A DNA stretch of 64,000 nucleotides from JAABRU01 sp050180235 (GCA_050180235.1 JBFXEJ010000007.1:40144-104143), one strand, 5' to 3'. Counted from the first letter of the stretch, positions 26,862 through 36,246 are shown. The notes: generated by a model from the letters alone, not told the origin. Translations and numbers: made by a program.

Positions 26862-27965
26862 ATGAAACGCACCTATGATCTGCATGTCAAGGAATTCGTA
26901 CCCCTGATCCCGCCCAGCACTTTGGAGGCGGAACTTCCGCTTACGGAAAAAGCCAGCGAAACCGTGGTTGCAGGCCGGGAGACCATTGCAAAAATCCTGC
27001 GCAAAGAAGACAGGCGTCTGCTGGTCATTACCGGCCCCTGTTCCATTCATGATGAAAAGGCCGCGCTGGAATACGCTCAGAAACTCCTGGAACTGAACAG
27101 GAAAGTGTCTGACACCCAGTATCTGGTCATGCGGGTGTATTTTGAAAAACCCCGCACCACAGTGGGATGGAAAGGTCTGATCAATGATCCCTGTCTGGAC
27201 GGCAGTTGTGATATTATAGAAGGACTGCGCCGCGCGCGCAGACTGCTGCTGAAAATTACGGAAATGGGAGTTCCCACAGCCACGGAACTGCTGGATCCCA
27301 TCACTCCGCAATATATCGCGGGAATGATCTGCTGGACAGCGGTGGGGGCACGCACCACAGAATCCCAGACCCACAGGGAAATGGCAAGCGGTCTTTCCAT
27401 GCCGGTTGGTTTCAAAAACTGCACGGACGGTGATTTGGATATAGCCTTCAACGCCATGATAGCCGCAAATGCCCCCCAGCATTTTCTGGGCATTGATCAG
27501 AATGGCCGTACCGCAGTGGTGAAAACCACAGGAAATCCCTATGCGCATATCGTACTCAGGGGCGGGAAACGTCCCAATTATGATATTGTCAGCATACGTG
27601 AGGCTGTGGATCAGTTAAAGGCCAAAAAACTGCCCCAGGCCGTCATTGTGGACTGCTCCCATGCCAATTCATCCAAAAAATATCAGAATCAGGCTCTGGT
27701 ATGGCGGGACATCATCAACCAGCGCATTGACGGCAATGATGCTCTGGTGGGCATGATGCTGGAAAGCAATCTCGGCGAGGGTGCGCAGAAGAACACAGGC
27801 AATCTTGCCACCATGAAATACGGCGTTTCCATTACAGATGAGTGCATTTCCTGGGAAACCACCGAACAGCTCATTCTCACGGCACATGAGCAGTTGGGCC
27901 GTTATTTTGAGGCAAAGAAAAAGGGAAACGGTAACGGAAACGGCCGGTATTCTGTGGCAAACTGA
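26862..27965 (+). CDS. aroG: 3-deoxy-7-phosphoheptulonate synthase (DAHP synthase, class I)
   Basis: 367 residues from the ATG at 26862 with AAAAGGAG upstream; earlier in-frame ATGs lie in the attenuator. It matches the AroF/AroG/AroH type: TGPCSIHD, EKPRTTVGWKGLINDP, GARTTESQTHREMASG, PVGFKN and DCSHANS. It condenses phosphoenolpyruvate with erythrose 4-phosphate, the first step to chorismate. The C-terminal tail KKKGNGNGNGRYSVAN is unusual. A paralogue lies at 30090-31205 with aroB between them. Expression is probably set by the Phe/Tyr attenuator upstream. Confidence 0.95.
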   Translation: MKRTYDLHVKEFVPLIPPSTLEAELPLTEKASETVVAGRETIAKILRKEDRRLLVITGPCSIHDEKAALEYAQKLLELNRKVSDTQYLVMRVYFEKPRTTVGWKGLINDPCLDGSCDIIEGLRRARRLLLKITEMGVPTATELLDPITPQYIAGMICWTAVGARTTESQTHREMASGLSMPVGFKNCTDGDLDIAFNAMIAANAPQHFLGIDQNGRTAVVKTTGNPYAHIVLRGGKRPNYDIVSIREAVDQLKAKKLPQAVIVDCSHANSSKKYQNQALVWRDIINQRIDGNDALVGMMLESNLGEGAQKNTGNLATMKYGVSITDECISWETTEQLILTAHEQLGRYFEAKKKGNGNGNGRYSVAN

Positions 27966-27985
27966 ATAACCTGATCTTATTTTTT

Positions 27986-28118
27986 AAAAACCCCTAAGGG
28001 TTTTTAAAACCCTTAGGGTCTGTAAAAAAATAACCTGTACAATTTTCCTGTCCGGAAACCCTGAGGGTTTTGAAAACCCTCAGGGTTTATAACAGGTTAT
28101 TTTGATACAGACACTTAG
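27986..28118. repeat. AAACCCT/AGGGTTT hairpin repeats
   Basis: Two palindromes, one with CCCTAAGGG and ACCCTTAGGGT arms (27990-28019) and one with AAACCCTGAGGGTTT-type arms (28055-28090). The stretch from about 28019 to 28113 (TGTAAAAAAATAACC...TTATTTTGATACAG) recurs in shorter form at 31267-31340. The first hairpin could end the DAHP synthase transcript. Confidence 0.7.
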
Positions 28119-28164
28119 GGTTTTGGGGTAAAAATCTTGGGACAACCGCAGAGGAGGTGACAAT

Positions 28165-29040
28165 ATGCAGACGCAGCTTACACAGAACCAGATCAGAGAC
28201 ATTATTTTGGCGGAGCTTCCGGAGTTTTTCAGAAAAGATATACAGGTGCGTGAATATATCCTTGAAATTACCCGCAGAGAATATGCGGATAAGACAAAAA
28301 CCGAGGATCGGATAGACAGAATACTGGATGAACTCCGGAATGACAGGGAAAAACAGGATAAAAAATGGGCAGCTCAGGAGAAAAAGTGGGAGGCTCAGGA
28401 GAAAAAATGGGAGGCATGGGAAAGGAGATGGCAGGAAAAGCAGAAAGAGGACAGGGAAAAATGGGAGGATCAGAAGGAAAAATGGGCTGCCCAGGAGAAA
28501 AAATGGGAGGCATGGGAAAAGAGATGGGAGGAAAGGCAGAAAGAGGATAAGGAAAAATGGCTGGCTCAGGAGAAAAAGTGGGAAGAGAATCAGAAAGTCA
28601 TCAATCAGATGCTCGCAGAGATAAAAGGACTGGGTAAAAAATATGATTCCACCATCGGAGCCTTGGGTTCCAGATGGGGCATTCAGACGGAAAAGGCATT
28701 CCGCGACGCGCTGCGATCCATTCTGGAGGATTCCTTTGGCGTCAAAGTCGAGCAGTATCTGGACTGGGATGAGGAGGGAACCGTGTTCTACGAACCGGAT
28801 CAGGTGGAACTGGATGTAATCATTTACAACGGCACACTTATTCTTTGTGAAATCAAATCCGACATGAACAAATCCGACATGTATGTGTTCTGGCGGAAAA
28901 AGAAATTTTACGAAGACAGGCACGCTCGAAAGGCGGACAGAGTGATTGTCATTTCTCCGATGGTAGACAGGCGCGCAGTGCCAACCGCGCAGAAACTGGG
29001 AATAGAGATTTTCGGATATGCGGATGAGGTGAATCTGTAA
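28165..29040 (+). CDS. DUF3782-type PD-(D/E)XK nuclease-like protein with Trp-rich coiled coil
   Basis: 291 residues, ribosome site GAGGAGG. Residues about 50-140 are a charged coiled coil built of repeated KKWEAQEKKWEAW-type units, encoded by near-identical DNA repeats. The C-terminal domain (about 165-291) has a PD-(D/E)XK-like core: LDVIIYNGTLILCEIKSD. This arrangement is typical of DUF3782 proteins, abundant in cyanobacteria and filamentous deltaproteobacteria and of unknown function. It sits between a DAHP synthase and aroB, flanked upstream by repeat DNA, and looks like an insertion in the aromatic cluster. Nuclease activity is inference. Confidence 0.8.
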   Translation: MQTQLTQNQIRDIILAELPEFFRKDIQVREYILEITRREYADKTKTEDRIDRILDELRNDREKQDKKWAAQEKKWEAQEKKWEAWERRWQEKQKEDREKWEDQKEKWAAQEKKWEAWEKRWEERQKEDKEKWLAQEKKWEENQKVINQMLAEIKGLGKKYDSTIGALGSRWGIQTEKAFRDALRSILEDSFGVKVEQYLDWDEEGTVFYEPDQVELDVIIYNGTLILCEIKSDMNKSDMYVFWRKKKFYEDRHARKADRVIVISPMVDRRAVPTAQKLGIEIFGYADEVNL

Positions 29041-29071
29041 ACAAATTTTTAAAGGAATACAAAATATTACA

Positions 29072-30109
29072 ATGAAAACTCTTGAAATTCACGGCAGCAC
29101 AGGCCCGTCACGCATTCTGGTGGGAGAGAATATACGGAATGCGGTCAGCTATCTTCCGGACAAAGCACAGGTCATCATTATTACAGACAGCAATATCCGG
29201 AATCTGTATCACAAGGATTTTCCTGATGCACCGGTGATAGAAATCGGAACCGGTGAGGGCATCAAAACCCTTGAAACCGTAAATGAAATATTCCGGCAAC
29301 TGCTGGAAATGGAAGCGGATCGCTCAGCCTTTATTCTCGGCATTGGCGGAGGCATTGTCTGTGATATTACCGGATTTGCCGCGTCCACCTATCTGCGGGG
29401 CGTGGATTTCGGCTTTGTATCCACCACGCTTCTGTCCCAGGTAGATGCCAGTGTTGGCGGAAAAAATGGTGTCAATTTCAGCGGTTACAAAAATATGATC
29501 GGTGTTTTCCGGCAGCCGGATTTTGTCATCTGTGATATGAATCTGCTGAAAACTCTGCCGGAAAAAGAAATCCTCTGCGGTTTTGCCGAGATTGTCAAAC
29601 ATGCGGCCATTGCAGATTCGGCCATGTTTGGCTGGATGGAAACACACTGGGAAAAGGCGTTGTCTCTGGATACGGACGCGATTGAAAAACTGGTGCATGA
29701 TTCCGTGCGGATCAAATCCGGCATTGTCAACCGGGATGAAAAGGAAAAAGGGGAGCGCAGGAAACTCAATTTTGGCCATACATTCGGTCATGCAGTGGAG
29801 AAAATCACAAAAATTCCCCACGGACAGGCTGTGAGCGTGGGAATGGCTGTGGCTGCTGCTCTTTCCGTGCGCAGGGGATACCTGAAATCCGAAGATGCGG
29901 ATCGTATCCGCATCCTGCTGACAAACCTGAAACTTCCCACCCGGATTTCACTTGACAGGGAAAAGGTTTTGGATGCGCTGAAAAAAGACAAGAAACGGAA
30001 GGGCGGCAGTATTCATTTTGTACTGCTGCGCCATATCGGTGAGGCCATTGTGGAAGAAATACGCATAAAAGAACTGGAGGATGTAATCCATGACATGTGT
30101 CAGTATTGA
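29072..30109 (+). CDS. aroB: 3-dehydroquinate synthase
   Basis: 345 residues, full length. Family features: NAD-binding GIGGGIVCDITGFAAST, STTLLSQVDASVGGKNGVN, EIVKHAAIAD, NFGHTFGHAVEK (metal-binding His) and LKKDKKRKGG. It converts DAHP to 3-dehydroquinate, the second shikimate step, using NAD+ and a divalent metal. Its end overlaps the second DAHP synthase start by 20 bases, so these two are translationally coupled and catalyse consecutive steps. Confidence 0.96.
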   Translation: MKTLEIHGSTGPSRILVGENIRNAVSYLPDKAQVIIITDSNIRNLYHKDFPDAPVIEIGTGEGIKTLETVNEIFRQLLEMEADRSAFILGIGGGIVCDITGFAASTYLRGVDFGFVSTTLLSQVDASVGGKNGVNFSGYKNMIGVFRQPDFVICDMNLLKTLPEKEILCGFAEIVKHAAIADSAMFGWMETHWEKALSLDTDAIEKLVHDSVRIKSGIVNRDEKEKGERRKLNFGHTFGHAVEKITKIPHGQAVSVGMAVAAALSVRRGYLKSEDADRIRILLTNLKLPTRISLDREKVLDALKKDKKRKGGSIHFVLLRHIGEAIVEEIRIKELEDVIHDMCQY

Positions 30110-31205
30110 ATCTGTGGAAATGGAACCATGCACAGGAACCGGAAATGCTGTTCTCCCGGTTTCAGGCAATCCCGTCTGTATACCCAAACCTTCTGTCACC
30201 CTTTCCTTTATCCAGCCCTTTCGCCTGAAACAGGAATTCCCTTTAAGCGGACAGGCAGACCGCACAGTGCAGTCAGCGCGGGAAATCATCAGAAACATAT
30301 TGAAAAAAGAAGACAAACGTGTGCTGGTGATTACCGGCCCATGCTCCATCCATGAAGAAGTGGCAGCATTGGAATACGCACATAAACTCCGGATTCTGCA
30401 GGAAGAAGTCAGTGACACCCTGTTCCTTGTCATGCGCACCTATGTGGAAAAACCCCGTACCAGCATTGGATGGAAAGGACTGGTCAATGATCCCGGCATG
30501 GACGGCTCCTGTGATATGACAGAGGGACTGCGCCGGTCCAGAAATCTTCTGGTCAGAATCAGTGAAATGGGTGTTCCCTGTGCAACGGAAATGCTGGAAC
30601 CCCTTACCCCGGCTTATCTTGAGGATACTGTGGCATGGGCTGTCATCGGCGCACGCACGACCGAATCACAGATTCACAGGCAAATGGCAAGCGGTCTTTC
30701 CATGCCGGTGGGTTTCAAAAACAGCACAGACGGCAGTATCAATCCGGCTCTCAATGCCATCATGGCTGCTGCAAAATCCCATCGGTTTCCCGGAATCAAC
30801 TGGATGGGACAGAGCTGTATTGTCCGCACGCCGGGCAATCCCTGGGGGCATCTTATCTTACGGGGCGGCAGAACACCCAATTATGATCCGGCCAGCATTG
30901 CAAAAGCAACTGCCATGCTGACAGACAAAGGATTGAATTCTTCTGTTATAATAGACTGTTCCCACGGCAATTCCGGCAAGGATTACCATATGCAGGGTAT
31001 GGCATGGGACTATGTCATCCATCAGCGGATGAACGGCAATGAAAACATTGTTGGCCTTATGCTGGAAAGCCATCTGCACGAAGGCAGGCAGAATATCTGT
31101 GCAGATCCGTCTCTGCTGGAATACGGCGTATCTGTCACCGATGCCTGCATTTCATGGGAAGAGACAGAGCGTTTAATCAAAGAAGCGCAAAGAATGCTGC
31201 GGTAG
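30090..31205 (+). CDS. Second 3-deoxy-7-phosphoheptulonate synthase (class I)
   Basis: 371 residues. The start at 30090 is supported by GGAGG nine bases upstream, within the end of aroB. Motifs as in the first copy: TGPCSIHEE, EKPRTSIGWKGLVNDPG, GARTTESQIHRQMASG, PVGFKNSTDG and DCSHGNSG. The two enzymes are clearly paralogous over the catalytic barrel but differ in their N-terminal 45 residues, the part that usually forms the feedback site, so they probably answer to different aromatic end products. Unlike the first copy it has no attenuator of its own. Confidence 0.94.
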   Translation: MTCVSIESVEMEPCTGTGNAVLPVSGNPVCIPKPSVTLSFIQPFRLKQEFPLSGQADRTVQSAREIIRNILKKEDKRVLVITGPCSIHEEVAALEYAHKLRILQEEVSDTLFLVMRTYVEKPRTSIGWKGLVNDPGMDGSCDMTEGLRRSRNLLVRISEMGVPCATEMLEPLTPAYLEDTVAWAVIGARTTESQIHRQMASGLSMPVGFKNSTDGSINPALNAIMAAAKSHRFPGINWMGQSCIVRTPGNPWGHLILRGGRTPNYDPASIAKATAMLTDKGLNSSVIIDCSHGNSGKDYHMQGMAWDYVIHQRMNGNENIVGLMLESHLHEGRQNICADPSLLEYGVSVTDACISWEETERLIKEAQRMLR

Positions 31206-31696
31206 CAAAATTTTCCAGATTGTTATGTGGCTTGTGAACAAGCTGGAAGCTGTGTTCTGCCTTAGGGTTGTAAAAAAATAACCCGTACAATTTTTTTGTT
31301 CAAAAACCCTAAGGGTTTGGAACAATTTATTTTGATACAGCCACTTATTTCCGATAATGTTTTTTTGATAGTGGGTCAAATCAGTTGATTCTGAAATTCC
31401 CATCCCCCGGCGGGAGGGGCATGGGAGGGGAAAATGCCCTGAAATTATAAACTTTTTCCACCTCCCCCACTCCACCTCAAGGGAGGAGAGTTTTTTCCGC
31501 ATCATCAACCGGTTTGACCCACTACCGAAAAACGAACATAAATCAGGTGATTTATGAAAATAAATATCCCGGTTCAGTTCACAGGCACAGGGCAAAAGCC
31601 GGAAACTTTTGCTACTTTTCTGATATATTCTTTTCCGGAAATAACCTTACGGCACTTTATTACCAAACTGGACAGAAAGGAGATTGAAAAACAGAT
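31206..31696. repeat. Repeat-filled spacer with MITE-like copy B (31545-31647)
   Basis: No gene. 31265-31348 is the second copy of the TGTAAAAAAATAACC...TTTTGATACAG element. About 31365-31530 holds GGTCAAATC/GGTTTGACCCACTACC inverted motifs around CCTCCCC-rich sequence. 31545-31647 is copy B of the palindromic family seen at 16793, with ends AGGTGATTT and AATAACCTT. Confidence 0.7.
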
Positions 31697-32332
31697 ATGA
31701 AAAATCACACAGAACAGCAGGAACTTATAATAACAAAATATGAAATCACAGATGAGCCGATGGAAAATCCGTATATAAAAAAACTGCATCATTCTGTCAG
31801 AAAAAAAATCAGGAAGATTTCAGAAGAACTCTATGAAATGGTTTTTAAACAGCCGGAGAAGGCTGTTATCAGTCTGAAAGAAGCAATAGAGCAGTATCCT
31901 GATGTGCCCCAGTTTTCCAACTATCTGATGATGGCTTATTCAAAAACAGGAGAATGGGATAAGATAGAAGATCTTGTCACAGAAAATTACAGAAAATATC
32001 CGGATTATCTTTTTGCAAAACTCAATTATGCAGAATTATGTCTGCGAAGAAAAGAGATTGATCAAATTCCAATAATTTTTGACAATAAATTTGATCTGAA
32101 ACTCTTATATCCGAAAAGAAAAAAGTTTCACATTACAGAAGTAATCGGTTTTATGGGAATAACAGGCTTGTATTATTGTGAGACAGGGAAAATGAAATCA
32201 GCAGAGTTATGTTACAGTATCCTCAGACAGCTTGATCCGCAGCATGAAAGAACCAGGCAGCTTAAAAGAAAACTTTCAGAAAAGCGTTCTCCTTCTGTAT
32301 TTTCTGATTTATTTAAATTATTGGGAAAATAA
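31697..32332 (+). CDS. TPR-like protein of unknown function
   Basis: 211 residues with helical repeats of tetratricopeptide type (PEKAVISLKEAIEQYPDVPQ, WDKIEDLVTENYRKYPDYLF, KMKSAELCYSILRQLDPQHE). No membrane segment or enzymatic motif. Its base composition is more AT-rich than the neighbouring aro genes and it is preceded by repeat copy B. It separates the DAHP synthase from pheA and looks like an insertion. It may be transcribed with the cluster, since pheA starts 58 bases later. Confidence 0.65.
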   Translation: MKNHTEQQELIITKYEITDEPMENPYIKKLHHSVRKKIRKISEELYEMVFKQPEKAVISLKEAIEQYPDVPQFSNYLMMAYSKTGEWDKIEDLVTENYRKYPDYLFAKLNYAELCLRRKEIDQIPIIFDNKFDLKLLYPKRKKFHITEVIGFMGITGLYYCETGKMKSAELCYSILRQLDPQHERTRQLKRKLSEKRSPSVFSDLFKLLGK

Positions 32333-32389
32333 AAAAAACGGATAAATGGAAAAACAGCAGCAACCCTATAAACACAGGCGGATAAACAC

Positions 32390-33517
32390 ATGGAACATTC
32401 TGAAACTATTATTCAAAATACAGATCCGGCCGCAGAGGAATTCACGTCCCGTCTTGCCGGACTCAGACAGTCCATAGATGAGATTGACGATACCATGCTG
32501 GATTTGATCAACCGCAGGCTGGAGATTGTCAATGAAGTGGGAAAACTCAAGGCGCAGAGAAAGCAGCAGGTGCTGGACAGCACACGTGAAAGCCAGATAT
32601 TTCAGCGGCTGCTCAGTCTGAACAAAGGCCCGCTCAATGAAAAGGTGCTCCGTCATCTTTTTACCCAGATTATGGCTGCATCCCGGCAACTGCAGCGTCC
32701 CAGCCGGGTCAGTTATCTTGGCCCTGAAGCAACTTACACCCATATTGCAGCCATGAACCATTTCGGTCATTCTGTGGAATATATTTCCCAGCCCAGCATC
32801 CGGGATGTATTCAATGAAGTGGAAAAGGGAACCTGCCATTACGGCGTGGTTCCTGTGGAAAATTCCATTGAAGGAGCAGTCAATCACACACTGGATCTTT
32901 TTTTTGAATCAGAACTGAAAATCTGCGCGGAAAAATATCAGCCCATTTCCCATGATCTGCTGTGCAAAAGCGGGATTATGAAGGATATTAAAAAGATATA
33001 TTCCCATCCCCAGCCCTTTGCCCAGTGCCGGAGATGGCTGCAGAAATATCTGCCTGAGGCAATTCTGGAAGAATGCGGCAGTACAGCCATTGCAGCACAG
33101 AAAGCCGCGCAGGAACCCGGAACCGGGGCCATTGCCAGCAGTGAGGCCGCGCATATCTATAAGTTGGAAGTGGTGGCATCCCGCATAGAAGACGTGGCCC
33201 GGAACACCACGCGTTTTCTGATTATCGGCACAGATGAAATCCACCGCACCGGAGAGGACAAAACCTCGCTGATGTTTGTCACAGCACATATGCCGGGCGC
33301 GCTGTACAGGGTTTTGCAGCCCATAGCGGAAAACGGCCTGAATATGGTGAAACTGGAATCCCGTCCCACCAAGCATGAAAACTGGAGCTATTTCTTCTTT
33401 GCGGATCTGGAAGGCCATATGGAAGATGATATTGTTCAGAAAACCGTGACAGAAATGAAAAAAATCTGTCTTTACCTCAAAATTCTGGGTTCCTATCCCA
33501 AATCAGGTGAAATATGA
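32390..33517 (+). CDS. pheA: Chorismate mutase / prephenate dehydratase (P-protein)
   Basis: 375 residues. Chorismate mutase domain at about 15-95 (LRQSIDEIDDTMLDLINRRL), prephenate dehydratase at about 105-285 (YLGPEATYTH, VPVENSIEGAVNHTLD, and the NTTRFLIIG motif) and a C-terminal ACT domain at about 290-370 (ALYRVLQPIAENGLNMVKLESRP) for phenylalanine feedback. It carries chorismate to phenylpyruvate. It overlaps aroE by four bases (ATGA). The usual length and all catalytic motifs are present. Confidence 0.95.
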   Translation: MEHSETIIQNTDPAAEEFTSRLAGLRQSIDEIDDTMLDLINRRLEIVNEVGKLKAQRKQQVLDSTRESQIFQRLLSLNKGPLNEKVLRHLFTQIMAASRQLQRPSRVSYLGPEATYTHIAAMNHFGHSVEYISQPSIRDVFNEVEKGTCHYGVVPVENSIEGAVNHTLDLFFESELKICAEKYQPISHDLLCKSGIMKDIKKIYSHPQPFAQCRRWLQKYLPEAILEECGSTAIAAQKAAQEPGTGAIASSEAAHIYKLEVVASRIEDVARNTTRFLIIGTDEIHRTGEDKTSLMFVTAHMPGALYRVLQPIAENGLNMVKLESRPTKHENWSYFFFADLEGHMEDDIVQKTVTEMKKICLYLKILGSYPKSGEI

Positions 33518-34326
33518 CAATTGACACCGGCACACGATTGTACGGTGTATTCGGCAATCCCGTATCCCACAGCCTGAGTCCGCTGATGCACAATGCCGCA
33601 TTTGCCCATGCAAAATACAATGCAGTGTATCTGGCCTTCAAAATTGAAGATATTGCCGCTGCTGTATCCGCAGTCCGGGCATTTGCTGTGCAGGGTGTGA
33701 GTGTCACCATTCCGCACAAGGTTTCAATTATGCCCCATTTGGATGAAATTGATCCTCTGGCAAAGGAAATCGGCGCGGTCAACACCGTCATAAACCGGAA
33801 CGGAATTCTGGTTGGATACAATTCAGACTGTCTCGGCGCAGTCCGTGCCTTGAGGGAAAAGACAGAAATTGCAGGGAAAAAAATCGCTGTCATTGGTGCT
33901 GGCGGCGCAGCCCGCGCCATTGGATTTGGCATAAAAGCGGAAAAAGGGCATGTCACCATTGTCAGCAGGAGTGCGGAAAAAGGGAAAATACTGGCAAAAG
34001 CAATGAATGCGGATTTTCTCCCTTTGGCAGCAATGAATTCGGATTTTGATATTGTCATCAACACAACACCTGTGGGAATGACGCCAAATACAGAGAAGAT
34101 GCCCATCCCGCCCGATTTGCTGCGGCAGGGAATGACGGTCATGGATATTGTGTACAATCCCCTGCAAACCATGCTGCTGAAAGAGGCAGAAAAACAGGGA
34201 TGTGTAACTGTTGACGGCCTGTCCATGTTTGTTTATCAGGGCGCATTTCAGTTTGAACTGTGGACAGGCAAATCTGCGCCCATTGATCTGATGCGGAAAA
34301 CCGTATTGCAGGCTTTGGGAGCATAA
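33514..34326 (+). CDS. aroE: Shikimate dehydrogenase
   Basis: 270 residues. Substrate site SHSLSPLMHNAAF, catalytic Lys in VTIPHKV, NTVINRNG, GYNSDCLGA (Asp partner) and dinucleotide fold GAGGAARAIGFG. It reduces 3-dehydroshikimate with NADPH. It starts within the stop of pheA (ATGA). No aroA, aroC, aroK or aroQ is in the window. A 174-base spacer after it shows no clear terminator. Confidence 0.95.
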   Translation: MTIDTGTRLYGVFGNPVSHSLSPLMHNAAFAHAKYNAVYLAFKIEDIAAAVSAVRAFAVQGVSVTIPHKVSIMPHLDEIDPLAKEIGAVNTVINRNGILVGYNSDCLGAVRALREKTEIAGKKIAVIGAGGAARAIGFGIKAEKGHVTIVSRSAEKGKILAKAMNADFLPLAAMNSDFDIVINTTPVGMTPNTEKMPIPPDLLRQGMTVMDIVYNPLQTMLLKEAEKQGCVTVDGLSMFVYQGAFQFELWTGKSAPIDLMRKTVLQALGA

Positions 34327-34500
34327 TTATGAAGAAAATAAGCAGGATTGCTGGAACGGATACTGTGCAAACCTGCTGATTTGCGTGTTAAGCACACACC
34401 ATATATTTTTCGGAATAATGCAGGGGCAAACCTCTGTGCTTACCCCATTTTTCAGGGCAGACCGGGTTCCTGATTTTTGAAAAAAATTGAGTAATTTACG

Positions 34501-35490
34501 CTATAATCTGTCTGTTTTCAGCCTGACCTCATATTCCAGAAAATGCTTCACTGTTTCCATATAATCTTCGGCTGTTCCGGTCTTGCGGAGTTTTTTGACA
34601 AATTTCGGATTTTCCGCAAAAATATCGGCAAAGTAATGCCAGTAACCGATCATCCGCCCGACCAGATGATGGGTTCCGCTGAAAACCGGCAGGTATTCCG
34701 CAAACAGGGCATTGTGAAATTCCCTGAATCTTCTGATTTTCTCTTCGTCAGTTTCTTCTGCTTCTCCTGTTCCTCTCTGAGCTTTCCGGATATTTTCCGG
34801 CAGAAAAGGATTGCTGAGTATTCCCCGGCCAATCATCCACCGATCAATTTCCGGAAACCGGGCAGAAAGTGTCCGGAAATCCTCCTGTGTCCGAATGTCA
34901 CCGTTATATACCAGAGGATGGCATGAAACATGCAGACACCGGGCAAAAACATCCGGATGCGTTTCCCCTTCGTACATCTGCACACCTGTACGCGGATGGA
35001 TGATCAGTTCAGCCAGCGGATAGCGGTTGAAGACCGGCATAAGAGCAGAAATCTCACAGACATCATAACGCCCCAGACGGGTTTTGACAGAAATCCGGAC
35101 AGGAACCGCGGGAATAACCTTTTCCAGAAATGCGTCAATTCGATCCGGATAGGGCAGAAGCCCTGATCCTCTTCCCTTTTTCGCTACCTGGGGAAAAGGG
35201 CATCCCAGATTCCAGTTGACCGTATCATATCCCATATCCCCCAGGCGTTTGGCCAGTGCAATGAAATCATCCGGATTTTTGCCGATAAGCTGCGGGATTA
35301 CCGGCATTTCCCGATTGTTTTCCGGCAGCAGATCCCTGAGCATGGAATCTTTGATGCGGGTGCTGCTCACAGTGGAGACAAAAGGAGCCACAGCCAGATC
35401 AATACCTTTGAAAAAACAGGAAAAAACATTGCGGAAAACAAAGGAGGTGAATCCCCTCAGCGGTGCAAGGTATATTGTATGTTTCATCAT
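34501..35490 (-). CDS. dus: tRNA-dihydrouridine synthase
   Basis: 329 residues. TIM-barrel Dus features: LAPLRGFTS at the start (FMN site), NWNLGCPFPQVAKKGRGSGL with the catalytic Cys near 95, VRISVKTRLG, IIHPRTG, and YNGDIRT followed by IGRGILSNPF. It reduces uridine to dihydrouridine in tRNA D-loops using FMN. It follows the glycerophosphodiesterase gene with three bases between, so the two form an operon. The subgroup (A, B or C) cannot be fixed by eye. Confidence 0.93.
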   Translation of the reverse strand: MMKHTIYLAPLRGFTSFVFRNVFSCFFKGIDLAVAPFVSTVSSTRIKDSMLRDLLPENNREMPVIPQLIGKNPDDFIALAKRLGDMGYDTVNWNLGCPFPQVAKKGRGSGLLPYPDRIDAFLEKVIPAVPVRISVKTRLGRYDVCEISALMPVFNRYPLAELIIHPRTGVQMYEGETHPDVFARCLHVSCHPLVYNGDIRTQEDFRTLSARFPEIDRWMIGRGILSNPFLPENIRKAQRGTGEAEETDEEKIRRFREFHNALFAEYLPVFSGTHHLVGRMIGYWHYFADIFAENPKFVKKLRKTGTAEDYMETVKHFLEYEVRLKTDRL

Positions 35491-35493
35491 CTG

Positions 35494-36246
35494 TTATAAG
35501 AGAGGCCCCATAAGCAGAGGATCATCCGTAAACACACCGTCTGCACCCATTTCCAGGAGTTTTTCAATTTCTTTCTTCTGGTTGACGGTATAGGGAAAAA
35601 CCCTGCACCCGGCCTGATGCATCCGGTTTATCTGCTGTCTGTCCGCACAAAGACAATCCGGATTCCAGGAAAATGCACGGATGCTGCGGCAGAGGGGAAT
35701 GATTGCTTCTGCATTCACATTTTCCGTCAGCACACCCAGCGCGGGTGCGTCCGGAAAAAAACTGATCCGCTCCAGTACCCGGTGTTCAAAACTTGAAATC
35801 AGCACAGCTTTTTGAGCGCTGCGTTCCCAAACCAGTTCTGTAACCAGATGTTCAATGGCATCTGCGGGAGCATGGGATTCAAAGGCTTCGGGTTTTATTT
35901 CAATATTTACCATCACATGGGGCAGAACCGTATCCAGCACCTCGGCCAGGGTTGGAATCCTTTCCTCTGCAAAACAGGCATCGAACCATGATCCGGCATC
36001 CAGTTGTTTCAGTTCTGCAAGAGTAAAGTCGCAAACTCTGCCGTGGCCATCTGTGGTGCGATCAAGAGTATCATCATGAATCACCACCACTTTCCGGTCT
36101 TTTGTCAGGGTCACGTCCAGTTCAACCATCTGAACACCGGCATCCACAGCCGGGCGGAACGCAGCCAGTGTGTTTTCCGGATAATTGGCCCGATAGCCCC
36201 TGTGCGCTATCAGGAGCGGATATCTGAGTTTTTCAATGGAAATCAT
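35494..36246 (-). CDS. Glycerophosphodiester phosphodiesterase
   Basis: 250 residues from the ATG at 36244-36246, which has AAGGAATAA upstream; an upstream in-frame start at 36366 would read through CACAGAG repeat sequence. GDPD motifs: AHRGYRANYPENTLAAF, ELDVTLTKD with VVIHDDTLDRTT, and VNIEIKPE. No signal peptide, so likely cytoplasmic. It releases sn-glycerol 3-phosphate from glycerophosphodiesters. Operon with dus. Confidence 0.94.
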   Translation of the reverse strand: MISIEKLRYPLLIAHRGYRANYPENTLAAFRPAVDAGVQMVELDVTLTKDRKVVVIHDDTLDRTTDGHGRVCDFTLAELKQLDAGSWFDACFAEERIPTLAEVLDTVLPHVMVNIEIKPEAFESHAPADAIEHLVTELVWERSAQKAVLISSFEHRVLERISFFPDAPALGVLTENVNAEAIIPLCRSIRAFSWNPDCLCADRQQINRMHQAGCRVFPYTVNQKKEIEKLLEMGADGVFTDDPLLMGPLL

